From: Brienomyrus brachyistius
Lineage: Eukaryota; Chordata; Actinopteri; Osteoglossiformes; Mormyridae
Direction: 5' to 3'
Length of the DNA: 64,000 bases
Assembly (NCBI RefSeq): GCF_023856365.1
Contig: NC_064552.1
Span: 3,747,200 to 3,811,199 of the forward strand
Below, one piece after another: positions 25,001 through 35,570 of the stretch. The notes under the pieces are model-generated. The model was not told the DNA's origin, made no database searches, and was given only the letters and a program-made list of their open reading frames with translations. The position numbers and the translations under genes were made by a program. Each line of letters begins with the position of its first letter. Positions within the stretch are counted from its first letter, which is position 1.

Positions 25001-25882
25001 ACCCATATAACCCCCACCCCAAAGGAAAGAAAAAAAAAAAGTTATAGAAAACTGATACATTGCCCTTAAGTCCTGCAGAAAAAGTCTGTTTTAAAAGCAT
25101 TGTAATATAGAATAAATCTCTCTCAGTTACCCTGAGTTGAAAAGGAAAATATTCTAAAATGAACATTGGCTTTAAGTCAGTGTACGTATCTATAACATTA
25201 AATTCAATCCACCCCATCCCGCTATAAATGTACACAAACATCAACTGTTGGGGGGAGGAGAGAACTTAAGTTTAAAATTCATCATCCATAGCGCACCATC
25301 GCTCGCTAAAATGGTGACTTAAAAATGGCAAACGTCACGTTAGTGTGATTCAAGTTAGTGACCACCCCCCCCCCCCCCAACTCAGAGAAGAGGTAAAAGT
25401 GAAAAAAGTTGTCGCCCACCAGGAAACGACAGAAAAATGTATCCAGCAGACCTTAAGTGCAGAGTGCCGAGATAGCAGTGATGAGGTAATAAGATCTGCC
25501 GGGAGCGTTTGAGCTCAAGAAGTCTGGCGAGCATCACCAAGCGCAAGAGCAAACATGTAGTGCAAACGAAAGCGAACGAAACAGAAGAGAAAACAAAAGT
25601 CAATGTGCATCCCTGAATGCTTTTGTGTAGTGTGTTTCTATGTGTACATGTCGTTAAAATTTGTTTCCTTAAGAAGCATAATATATTAAAAGAAAGAAAA
25701 TAAAAAGTGATGTTGTACAGATAAACCTCAGCAGTCGACCTTTGAAGAAAAAAAAAAATCCAGTTCAAAAAATTCGGTGTAGAGAATCCCTGGTGAAATG
25801 TATCGAGCATGATTCCAGATTGGTTTGTTTAAATACAATCCATCGGCTTACCAATTTCCTATCTGAAATTTGTAATCTAATT

Positions 25883-25885
<3 letters not shown>

Positions 25886-25937
<52 letters not shown>

Positions 25938-25950
25938 AAGAGAGAGAGGG
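25886..25950. repeat. (GA)n microsatellite
   Basis: About 32 near-perfect AG dinucleotides with three interruptions towards the 3' side. It lies about 390 bp beyond the LCOR stop, in the presumed 3' UTR, where the RNA would read (CU)n. The Ser/Leu-repeat open frame on - and the Arg/Glu one on + are artefacts. Confidence 0.95.
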
Positions 25951-26338
25951 CATCAGAAGGACTTAAAAATATTTGTGTTTTGTTCTAGGAATTAATCCCC
26001 CCCTTCCCATCCTCCGGTCCACAGATCAGAATATTTGTCCACTGCAAGTTCCGAGAATCAGTGGGGCGTTGGGAGGGGGAGGAGTGTGACTCATTTTGCT
26101 TTACAAAACCTTTTGTATGGTCTCACGTAATGCATGGCTTCAATGCATTTCCTTTGCAACTTTCGGTGACTGTCCACAGAGGCAGAGCACCCGCTGCAGA
26201 AATGAGCAGATGTTCCCCTCTCTTTCTCTCCTTTTCCTCTTTAAATCCCTGCGTTTGTGCTGACCCAGATACTGCAAAGTGAATTGGCACAACTGAAGCC
26301 CAGTCCATCTTTTGTTTGTTTTGTTTGTTTTGTCTGCT

Positions 26339-27329
26339 TTACTCGTCCTTCGTCTCAGAAGCCCCCTGTGGCCCCTCCTCCTTGGGGGCGGGGTCAGCTT
26401 CTGCCGCAGAATCCTGCCCTTCCATCCGCATCAGTTTCATCTTCTTCTTTGGAGGGTTCTTCAGCGTGCCCAGGCGCTCCTTCACCTTGTACTCCAGCGT
26501 GCTGTGAGGGATGCCGTAGATGTTCTGCGCCTTTGACACACTCATCTTCCCGTTCATCACCACGGAAATGGCCTCCTCCAGGATCTCGCTGTTGTACTGG
26601 CGGTAGCGGCCGCGCTTCTTCCGCGGTTGCTTCGAGCTGGGATCCCCTTCAGCGTCCGAGGTTGGGTACTGCTGCCCGGATGTTGACTGCTCCACGTCAG
26701 AACCCCAGAAGTCTGATGACCCATCCAGGATGCCACCCAGGGCCCCGCGGCGATGCTGCTTGGGTAGGATGGCCCGTAGCTTTTTGCTCAGCGCGTTCTC
26801 GGGGTGTGGCGCCACCACCAGGGAACCGTAGCCGTACAGATCGGACGCGTGGGAGTCCCAGGACAAGTCCATGCCCCGCACCTGCGGTATCTTTAAGTCC
26901 ACCGGCGGGGAGTGCCCCTGCTCCTTCTTAGCCTCGTGCATCTTCGGAGCAGCCGAGCCTTTCGGCGGGGTGCTCGAGTTCTCCAGAAAAAGCGGCAAGT
27001 CCTTCAGGTCGCTGAGGGCACTGTTGGCCTTTAGCTTGAGGAGGCCGTCGAGGTGCGGTTTGACCCAGGAAGAGCCGTCCCTGGGGAGCAGGGGGAGCTG
27101 CCCGTGGTTAGGTAGCCCCGCCACCTCCGGCTGACCGAGGGAGACGCCAGGCTGGAGCAGGCGCTGCTTATGGGCCAGAATCCCCTCTTTGATCAACAGC
27201 GAGCGAGCTAGCGGGGGCTTCAGCGAGCCGCAGTTGCTGTAATTCTCCCTCGTCCCGTCCTGAAAGCTTCTCGGGGGCGGCCCGTCCTCGTCTCCATCTT
27301 GAAAGTTGTGGTCTGCTCTCATGGGACGC
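26339..27329 (-). CDS. lcor: lcor canonical terminal exon: Psq helix-turn-helix
   Basis: Acceptor CCATTCAACTAG (27341-27330) before G CGT CCC ATG; stop TAA at 26341-26339. Encodes about 329 residues. Conserved stretches matching LCOR are SFQDGTREN, HSPPVDLKIPQVRGMDLSW, LSKKLRAILPKQ, WGSDVEQSTSGQQYPTSD and the nuclear-localisation-like QPRKKRGRYRQY. The Psq-type HTH follows at about residues 496-550 of the 585-aa isoform (EILEEAISVVMNGKMSVSKA, then YGIPHSTLEYKVKERLGTL), then KNPPKKKMK. The HTH matches LCOR rather than LCORL: NSEILEEAIS, not the DHEIMEEAIA I recall in LCORL. It binds DNA; the isoform recruits CtBP and HDACs to repress nuclear-receptor targets. The large open frame on + at 26257-26931 is antisense shadow. 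Confidence 0.97.
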
Positions 27330-30047
27330 CTAGTTGAATGGAAGGAAACTGGTGTAAGCAAAGCTTGCACAGCTTAAGTGGAGGTTGGGTTGGGGGGAGG
27401 GGGCTGGCCACTCCTTTACTAGAAGACCTTGCTTAGGTAACATCACTTTTTTCCTCTCCTTTTAACAAAATTTGCTTCTTTACAATGGAAGGGGTGGGGG
27501 AGAACGAAATTAAATGAAATAAAAATGGTCAACTTATTTGTTATTTTTTTATTTTAGGTTTCTTTTTTCTGTTCACAAGATGGTTTGGAAGAACAATACA
27601 AAATGTAAAAAAAAAAAAACGTAAAGAAAACAAAACATTAACAAAAGAAGAAAAAATAAACACAGGATAGGATGGAATAGATCAGCTGAGTAGTTTTAGC
27701 AGAGTTTAAGGAGGTGGGAGAGGTGCATTTTGCGGGCGAAGCAAAGCCTTGTGTGAAAGTCTTAAGAATAAGACCCATATCAGGGAAAATTACAAATTAG
27801 TGTTCGGTTAGGCTTAACTCTGTGACGTTACCGCTAAACAAGTGCAGCAATAAAAGAGTAAGCCAAGTGGTACGACACGTCATCACGGAGGGGAAACACC
27901 AAAACAAACCTCGCTCAAAACGAACGAGCATTTCTCAGAGGGGGAATTTACCTGCTGTAGAGCAAAGAGCCGCACGGCAGAACATTGATCCAGAGTCAGG
28001 GCCACAACATGACGCTCAACAGTGATTTATTTTCACGGAAACCTCAAATGCTTGCAAGTTCCTCTAAAATCCCACCAACCCTTGCGTTGAGCACACATGA
28101 ACAGCTTCAGTGTCACAGAATTAAACCATATAACATATTACGTCTTGTCCTGAAAAAGAAAATGCTTGTTAACAGGTCAACTAAAAAGTTAATTTTCCTA
28201 ATTTAAAAAAAAAAATGAGGCAACGTGACAGGCGGCCATCTTGGATCACTGAGTGCCTGCCAGGAACAGCTTTTGTTATGGGACCGCTTCTCAAATCAGG
28301 CAAATTAAGAAAAAAAATGAACGAATAAATGAACAAACGAATGAATGAATGAATGAATGAATGAATAAATAAATAAATAAAATTTAAAAAAATACGAACA
28401 CCTGGACATGGTTTTTTTTTGTTTATCGTGAGCCAAAGAATGCGGATTCTCCAGAGAGGCCTGAATCTTATTTCACTGAGGACGTTGTAGTATACAGACA
28501 ATTGTATAAATTGCACGTCTTGAAATAATAGTTAAACTAGGTAAATCTGAAGCACCAAGAAACTAAGTACACTGTCGGTGCTAATGCATCCTGCACTCCA
28601 AAACTGAGAGGCAAAACGAGCTTAAGATGATTGAGTGAAAATGGTCAAGTGGCCCCCAGGCTACAGGTACCCTGAATACTGACACTGTCATCGGAACAGA
28701 GGGCCGTGGGAGCAAGTCCACTCCAAGCCACCAGAGCAGATTCTACTCGTCTACCCCTCACATGAGCCTGGTTTCTCTGACAGGCAGAATCTCAGACCAT
28801 CTTTACTTGGCCTACTTACAATTCTGCTGGAATAGGAGGCCCCCACTACTATCAAAACCTTTACAAAAAACCCAAGGGGATGTATGTGAAGTCGATACAG
28901 CACTGTCAGTATTACCAGCAGTAAGCTTGTTCTCATACAAGTAGGCCTGATCAAACAAGAGAACACCCAAGCATAGGCAAGACATCTCCACCAACAGGCA
29001 GGCATCCTGGCATGCTTCATACTTATATCTGGGGCAGAGTTCTGACTTGCGTCTTCCCAGCAGACCAGTGCTCAGTAAGACATCCGGAATAATCGCCCCT
29101 ACCTCCCCACCCCAATTTCAAATAAGAGAAAGAGAAGCACCAATTAAACAAACTAATTACCAATTAAAAATAAGGAAACCATATAAGTGGGGAGTGGAAC
29201 CATGTTTAAAAGCGGTAAATATTGAAGGCTGCATTTCATTGACAAATTATTGCTGGGCAAATACACAAACTGTCAATCCACCACTGCTTTACCACAGTGG
29301 TTTGTCACAGCATTTTGGTAATTGGGCAATTCTGATCATTTGTAAGCCATATATATCTTAAAGAAAGCTCCGACACGTATGGCAAACATTATACTGCACC
29401 AATGTGTAATACGCTCAGTTTATCAGAAGTAGAACAGGGTAAGAGTTCCTAAGATTTTTATTTTCTGGTTATATTTCTCGAGCGACTTTAGAGAAATGCA
29501 GAGCGGCTAAACAAGACCGGTGGATCGCCCTGCAATAGGAGACACTGAATTATTGACACATGAAAACTCCTTGGCAGGAAAAGATTATCAAATGGCCCCG
29601 GGCATCACAAGCAGTTATATTATTATCATCATGATCATCATCATCTTTATTTATGTATTCATTTTTAACCCACTTAAAACAAAACACAAGAAACCATCAT
29701 CACACACTCTAACCCAAGCAGAATTTACACACCCTACGGGAGCGATTCAGCAATTGTACATCCCCCCCACACCCACCCACACACACACACACACACTTAA
29801 AGTTTGCAAAACAGACTAAGAACAAAATTAACTGTTTTTTTTTTTTTTTATCCTTTCCCTGAAGTTCATAAGTTTACGCAGTTCATAGGCTCTCGCTGCC
29901 GACGTGCGAAAGTAAAGTCGCGAGACGGACACAACCTCCTCCACGGAGCCCATATGTTCTTTATTAAAACACAGCGGTGTGATGAAGCCGGGTGGAGCAC
30001 AAATAAAACCTATATATGAAAGTGAAAGTGAAAATGGTGCCGCTTAC
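27330..30047 (-). other. lcor: lcor intron between the VLDLS exon and the HTH exon
   Basis: No gene. Contains a GAAT/AAAT tetranucleotide tract at 28322-28382, A- and T-runs (27608-27620, 29836-29849) and an AC run at 29775-29797. The rest is unique, AT-rich sequence. Confidence 0.7.
28322..28382. repeat. (GAAT)n/(AAAT)n microsatellite
   Basis: About 15 tetranucleotide units, GAAT in the centre grading to AAAT at the high-coordinate end. Intronic. Confidence 0.9.
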
Positions 30048-30144
30048 CCTTTCACTACTGGTGCTGTTGGGCAGCCATGAGAGTTTTTGAGGGAGACGCC
30101 CCCGCTGTTGTGACCTCTTTTGGTGGAAAGATCAAGCACTCCAT
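30048..30144 (-). CDS. lcor: lcor coding exon 6: second CtBP-type motif
   Basis: A 97-bp exon. Acceptor TTTTGTTTTCACAG before ATGGAGTG; donor GTGAAAGG before GTAAGC, leaving two bases (phase 2). The first two bases complete an Asp codon. Encodes GVLDLSTKRGHNSGG and ends TAPVVK. VLDLS is the second CtBP-binding motif of LCOR; the human protein has the same DGVLDLSTKK text. The phase-2 donor can join either the HTH exon at 27329 or the PALI1 exon at 15289, both starting one base before a codon, so this exon is the branch point of the isoforms. A hAT-type insertion ends the intron only 168 bp upstream of its acceptor. Confidence 0.95.
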
Positions 30145-30312
30145 CTGTGAAAACAAAAATGACGACGACGATAACAGCAACATTCAGAATGAGGCGGGAA
30201 TCGGCCAAGTGGCGCATAAAGTCCAGACTTCTGTAAACTGTTGCTGCGCCAATCACTTCGCTATCTTAATTTAAAAAGCTTCGGGGTGACAAGTACAACC
30301 CACAGTCTACAC

Positions 30313-30489
30313 CAGGGGTCTCTAACTCCGGTCCTAGAGAGCTACCATCCAGCAGGTTTTCTGGAATACCTGGCTTCTGATCAGCCACACCTGCTCTCAG
30401 GTAAATACCAGGAACAGGTGCGGCTCATCGGAATCCAAGGGGGACAGAAAACCTGCTGGATAGCAGCTCTCCAGAGTTGGAGACCCCTG
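30313..30489. mobile_element. Non-autonomous hAT-type MITE, 177 bp
   Basis: Fold-back element with terminal inverted repeats beginning CAGGGGTCTCTAACTCCGGT, pairing to the far end ACTCTCC/GGAGACCCCTG. The arms extend inward through a CAGCAGGTTTTCTG / CAGAAAACCTGCTG pair. It is flanked by a perfect 8-bp target-site duplication, GTCTACAC (30305-30312 and 30490-30497). Eight-base duplications with CAGGGG termini are typical of hAT transposons. No transposase is encoded. It lies in the intron just before the exon at 30144. Confidence 0.9.
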
Positions 30490-31463
30490 GTCTACACAGC
30501 ATAAAGCTCATTTTCAGATACATGCTTCAAAATGTTATTTTCACATAAGCCTCACGTCGGTACACAAAGAATAATGAACTCATTAATACCAACACTGTGT
30601 TGTGACGTGTTAATAGTTTGTGTTATTAGAGTTCCACCTGCAAAATAATGCCTTTTCACTAGTTTATGCAAATGTAAAAAGCATGGTCTCTAATGACATA
30701 AAACCCCCTTTTGTTTAGTCACTATTTCAGTCCCCATGCTGCTTCCTGCCATTGTGTCCTCGGGAGCACAAAGACAAACACCGCTGGCATTTAGGTGAAC
30801 TCAGGCTGGGTGGGGATCTCCAACAAAAATCAACATTGGATGAACGGTGAGCTCGGGACATCCTTGGTTCTTAAGGGAACAAAATCTAGGCAAAAACTAA
30901 GTCGACGTCCCCCACCTACGATATGCTGAACTGTACCTGCAAATACAAACACGTGAAACCGTTTTCCTTTGAGCACCTTCCGTCAGGTACATTGGCCTTG
31001 TCGATGCCCCCACCCCCCTCACATCATATGATGCATGGGCATGTTCTGTAAGGGTCTGTACTTTCGCTCCCAGCGCTGTGTCCGTCCACATTGTGGAGTG
31101 TCACTCTGCGTTAATGACCTCCCGGCAGAGCTCACAGCTCGATCAGCAACTTAAGTGCAACTGATTTTAAGACAAGGCAGAAAAGGTTGTCTGTCTGCTC
31201 TGAAATTACGATTCTGCAGTAGCACATTACAGAGTACAGGCGGTGGTTAGCGCGAGATTACAGACTGAAGTACAGGTTTCCATTTTTAAGGGCTCTTCTG
31301 CTGGCAGGCAGATAGTTTGCGCATTCCGCTTTATCCGCATCTGCAGGTAATTTAACGTCAGGTTTACGTCTGACTGAGCAGGCAGTGTAGGTTACACAAC
31401 AAAATAAAGAAAAAAAAATGTTTAACGCAAAGGCTGCATCCCTAAATGTATTTTAAAATAAAC

Positions 31464-31816
31464 TCGGGCTGCGTGACGTCACATCGCGATTATGCAGCGC
31501 ATACGCAATAATCACCAGGGCTTCAGATCACCAACGTAAACATTTGGCCGGACATCAGCTTTTCAGCACTATAAAGACGTTTAACTTGCGCCCATAATTT
31601 GGTAAGCAGATTAGTGGGAGCGGAGCGTGCTCCGCAAAGAGAATTCTGCATACTATTAATCTCGTTACCAAATTGTGGGTGTAAGTAAATGTCCATATAG
31701 TTCTGAAACGCCAGTGTCCATAAAATTGTTTATACCCGTCATCTAAAGCCCTGGTGATAATTGCACAGATGGTATATTATCGCGATTATTTCACGATGTG
31801 ATATTGTGCAGCCCTA
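31464..31816. mobile_element. Non-autonomous hAT-type element, 353 bp
   Basis: Termini are TCGGGCTGC on the left and GCAGCCCTA on the right. The inverted arms share ATCGCGAT and AATAATCACCAGGGC / GCCCTGGTGATAATT. The flanks are AAATAAAC (31456-31463) and AAATAAAT (31817-31824), a 7/8 target duplication. TAGGGCTGCA-type ends are common among fish hAT elements. A second nested inverted pair, CCATAATTTGGTAAGC / ACCAAATTGTGGG, sits in the centre. No coding capacity. Confidence 0.85.
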
Positions 31817-32040
31817 AAATAAATGTCTATGGCTAATCCTTCCACCTCCCAATAGCTCGTCTTGGACAGGATAGGGCCTACCCTAGTCAGAAGAGGACAC
31901 AAGGTCACGGTATTATAGGTAAGATTTTGGTCAAGAGTATGCAGACACATGTCGAATATTAAATGGCACCCTGACGTAATGCATCTAATATTTGGACACT
32001 TCAAAATGAGTGTGATGTGTCAGCATGCCAGGGACAGCAC

Positions 32041-32340
32041 CTTGATCCAGGGTTTCGGGGTCTGGCTTCTTGATGGTGAGGTCCAGTGGGGAGTCTTGGT
32101 CGGCCATGAGAAGCTTGCTAAGGACAGGGTTCTGTGCAGAGGCAGCGACGGCGGCAGCGGCAGGGGGCACGGCGAGCGAGGGCGCTTTCGGCAGGCTTTG
32201 GTCCTTGGTGCCGTTGGGCTGGGGAGTGTCCTGAGAAGAGCTGGTTTTTGAGGTATATTCAGCAGCGAACTGCCGGATCATTCGCTGCATTATCTCGCGA
32301 GCCACTAGAGGAATGTGGGGGTCCGAGAAGCTTGGGACGT
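32041..32340 (-). CDS. lcor: lcor coding exon 5: LXXLL nuclear-receptor box and PLDLT CtBP site
   Basis: A 300-bp exon. Acceptor CCACCAGCAG before ACGTCCC; donor GATCAAG before GTGCTG. Encodes DVPSFSDPHIPLVAREIMQR, then MIRQFAAEYTSK, a Pro/Ala-rich spacer with a small Ala run (PPAAAAVAAS), the NR box LSKLL (predicted residues 197-201), MADQD and the CtBP motif PLDLT (208-212). Human canonical LCOR of 433 aa starts at the MQRM in this exon. The frame stays open upstream and joins the earlier exons, so the long N-terminus is also coded. This exon gives LCOR its ligand-dependent binding to oestrogen and other receptors and its first CtBP contact. The tandem CAGCAG acceptor could insert one Ala. 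Confidence 0.96.
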
Positions 32341-33451
32341 CTGCTGGTGGAAAGGGGGGGTGGGGGGGTACAAATTCAATGCAAAGTCAGACTTCAATAT
32401 GTGCATTCAAACAGCAGCTCCCATTTAGAATTTAAACTACATCTGGAGCCGTCAGAATCGAAAGCACCGTATCGCCCGGACATTCCTCTGTGATTTGGTC
32501 CAGCTATCCAAGCCGTATTCATCCCACACTCACCAACTTGTACAATTTCAAGAAATAGTGCAACACCTGGAAATGTAAAAACAAGTGAAATGTTTTTTTT
32601 GTTTTTTTTTACATGAAACTCACATCCTTGTTGTTATAGGGATCAGAAATCTCCCCCCCGCTAATTTGGAGGATACTTGCATTTGTCTGTGAATGTTTTA
32701 ATGTCCAGCGGGCCATACACACACGAGGGTGCGGACGTATTTCCGGCAAAATCTCAGCCAGCTTAAATCACTTCCACTATCCATACAGTGGCCCTTTTCA
32801 TTAAAAATGTCTCCGAAAAATAAGTACGTCTACCGTAACTTTAATTCGCACCCCTGACCAGTTGGTGGCAAGTGTACATATTAATGACATTTCAATGTTT
32901 CGGTGGTTCAAGTTCATTCCTGAAGTTTCTTTTAAATCGTCTAATAATTGTGATGGCCTTGATGACATAAGGAACATGTAATACTGGTGACATTTACCAG
33001 CCAGCAGCAGAGAATGTTATGGGCAAAATGGTTTGTTCATATTTTAATTGTAATTGTCTAATTTTGTAGAATTGCATTGTTCATATTTGCCTGTTTAGGT
33101 ACAATGCCAAAGTGTTTTTAGTGGCCTCTGCTATCATTACAGGAAGAAAATCATTCATCTGCTTCATGTGCTATTGACATGAAAAGTGACGTCGCCGTCT
33201 TTCTGATCGTCATTTCTCTCCACGCCTTGTAAATGCATAACATGAAAGCCTGCAATGCATATTAATCATCAGACATAAAACTGAACGAATGAAAATTAAA
33301 CGATACGTCTTATAATCATTAAAAATTAAGATTAAAATGATGCGTAATTGATTATGACGGAATTTTAGCATTGGACACCGGGGATAGAATGTAAAGTGCG
33401 GCATCAGAGTGACGCAAATATTGACACCGAAAATATTCTAAATGTAGAAAG

Positions 33452-34202
33452 TAGGGTTGGGCCAGTATCTAAAGTTGCACTGTAGATTATGCTGCCAAAA
33501 AATATCAAAATTATTGATAATATCTAAACACGTGATCATGAATGAGTATAGGGTTATATATAGCCTATTAGACAAGCAATACATAGGTATTGTTTGTTAA
33601 AAAAAGCCCTTCAAACAGTGGTGTACGGCCGACAGTCTCCAACATTTGGTTCATGCGTTTTTGTAAAACCTAAATTTCTGCCGCAGGGCCACGACACCAG
33701 GCAGCTTTTATTTCCCCAAGTTGAAACTAGAACAGGGAATGTTTGCCAAATAAATACAACAACAATTATGTCCAACAACAAAAGTATGGAGTTTAAGGAT
33801 AACAATTACCGACATATTCACAAAAAACAATAAGATAGGAGGCTATGTTTTAGTTTGTCGTCACTGCTTATATATACAGGGGACCCGCCATCACTGTTTG
33901 GGAGGAGAACAGTGACCAGTTTTTGCAAGAAATCACAAGTAGGTTTATTTTGCTAGGGTTTAGCTGCGTTTCTGCCATGGTGTGCTTATCACCGGACTGT
34001 CAGAAGAAACAAACTTTTCATGTTTGTTTTCTAATCCGAAAATGGTTTGACCCAGTTAAAACAGAACTAGTTTTAACTAACAATGACTCTTCACAGACAC
34101 TTTTCAATTATATTGATGTAGTTGGGGGTGGGGGGGGGGGGGGAATTCACAAGGGGGGAAAAAAAGTATTTATTGATAATATTGATTATCTGAGCAACCC
34201 TA
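33452..34202. mobile_element. Putative hAT-type element with short termini, 751 bp
   Basis: Starts TAGGGTTG and ends CAACCCTA. The bases outside are GTAGAAAG (33444-33451) and GTAAAAAG (34203-34210), a 7/8 match of the length hAT elements duplicate. Short ATTGATAATAT-like words occur near both ends. Beyond the first eight bases the termini do not pair well, so this is weaker than the other three. It carries a 14-base poly-G run at 34130-34143 and no transposase frame. Confidence 0.55.
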
Positions 34203-34610
34203 GTAAAAAGCAAATGTCAACATGAAAAAAGCAAAATCCCAGGCATTTCAGACATTTTTTAGGTCCCAAACAAGAAGATATTCATTCATCCTAGGATAAC
34301 AAGACGTCTAACGCAGCCTCTGCTTCAAACCTATAGTTTGAAGCCCATCTATTTAGTTGCTGAGATGCGGCATGATGCTTTAAGAATGCAACCAACATCA
34401 TTCACCGTAAGTCTGGGTAAGTCTTGTAGCAACCGAGTGAAAAAAAAACAAAATTAGAGAAGTTCGGTGTGTGAGTGTCGGAAATGAAACAGCTGGCTGA
34501 TTCTAAGCGGAAAGGTGTGCATGTAGTGGATTCCGAAAAATAATTTTTGAGTTAACATACTGACAAGATCAAGGGTCTGAGCTGCCCCTCTCTTTGCCAT
34601 TACTAATGCG

Positions 34611-35570
34611 GTGCTGCTTTCAATTTTGGTGCGAATCGTCTCCAAATTTGATCAGTTGCAGTTCTTGGACCCTGTCTGCAACATACCGTGAACAACATGT
34701 CTGCAAAGGTTAAGAAAGCCCAGTGTTTACTAGTGTTTATCACGTAGCGTGTGGACAGTCGCAAGCAAACCAAGCAAAATCTACAGACTAAAAATCTAGG
34801 TAACAGAATGCTAGCTTGTTTCTGATCAGTAAGAAACTTCATTTTGTACGTTTCACGTTTTGAGAAAGTTAGCAGTCCATCCAAAGTAGCTCATTTAGAT
34901 CGACAACGTAATACTGTGAGGATGCAAATGAACATACACGTCTCTAATGTCTGACTTTAGTTATTTTAACAGAATAAAATTTCAGAAACTATCCATGTTT
35001 TAACATCACTATGCAGCACTGCTTCAGTTTTGGGGTAATCCATCTCAAAATTTCACCACTTCCATGCCAACATTGTGCCTGCAAAGTTTGAAAAAGATCC
35101 ATACAATACTTTTGGAGTTACTGTGTTCAAAGAACAAGTGTCTTCTACAGCTGCCGTTTCCTTCCATTGCTGTCACACAGCATTATCGCTTCGTTTTTGG
35201 GGCAATTTGTCTAAAAATTAAACCAGGTGTAGATCTTCATGCATATAAAGTTTTCGTAAAGCAGTAATAACATCAAATCAAATACTTTTTGACTAATCAT
35301 CATTCATAAAGTTGAATAATCACCTGCTTTAACCCTTTTCTTTGATGCCCCTAAACAACATTGCTTCAATTTTGGGGGAAGCGGTCTCAAAATTGTATCA
35401 ATTCCACCACCCCCCATGGCTGATTGAGTTATCGTCTTAACGGGTCAAAACTGGCCATTTTTTGGTTTACTATACAGCACAGCTTCAAATTTTGTGCTGT
35501 CGGTCTCAAAATGTAAACAGCTTAAGTTCCTCACACATACAATACCTGTACACAGTTCGGAAAAGATCTA
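34611..35570. repeat. Series of degenerate related units (five)
   Basis: A word close to CTGCTTCAATTTTGGGG followed by GTCTCAAAATTT recurs at about 34611, 35020, 35182, 35360 and 35478. Units 2 and 5 continue with a shared AGTT(T/C)GRAAAAGATC block. Separately, 34806-34920 is similar to 37438-37568 in the next intron (shared CTCTGATCAG, GAAACTTCATTTTG, GAAAGTTAG). This looks like an old interspersed repeat with internal tandem structure; family not known. Confidence 0.6.

Larger units (their letters stand above)
16010..26338 (-). other. lcor: Probable long 3' UTR of canonical LCOR (intronic to PALI1)
   Basis: Over 10 kb without a supported coding exon. It is AT-rich, and I recognise no SINE or DNA transposon in it, unlike the lcor introns further upstream. 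It contains trinucleotide (AAT/AAC) runs at 17140-17195, A-runs (19907-19930), a 12-base G-run at 23366-23377, a 14-base C-run at 25365-25378, an AC tract near 22465-22492 and the GA tract at 25886-25950. Pumilio-like TGTAAATA/TGTATATA words occur on - near 18481 and 18850. UTR status is inferred from the downstream poly(A) signal and the absence of insertions. Confidence 0.45.

Noticed and set aside
24813..25810. Two open frames of about 142 codons on - with Phe/Leu-rich sequence
   Set aside because: They lie in the probable LCOR 3' UTR. Their hydrophobic look comes from T-runs read on the - strand, with no domain or splice support.
26257..26931. 224-codon open frame on +, rich in Pro and Ser
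   Set aside because: Exactly antisense to the conserved LCOR HTH exon; its composition is the mirror of that exon's GC-rich codons and it has no recognisable domain.
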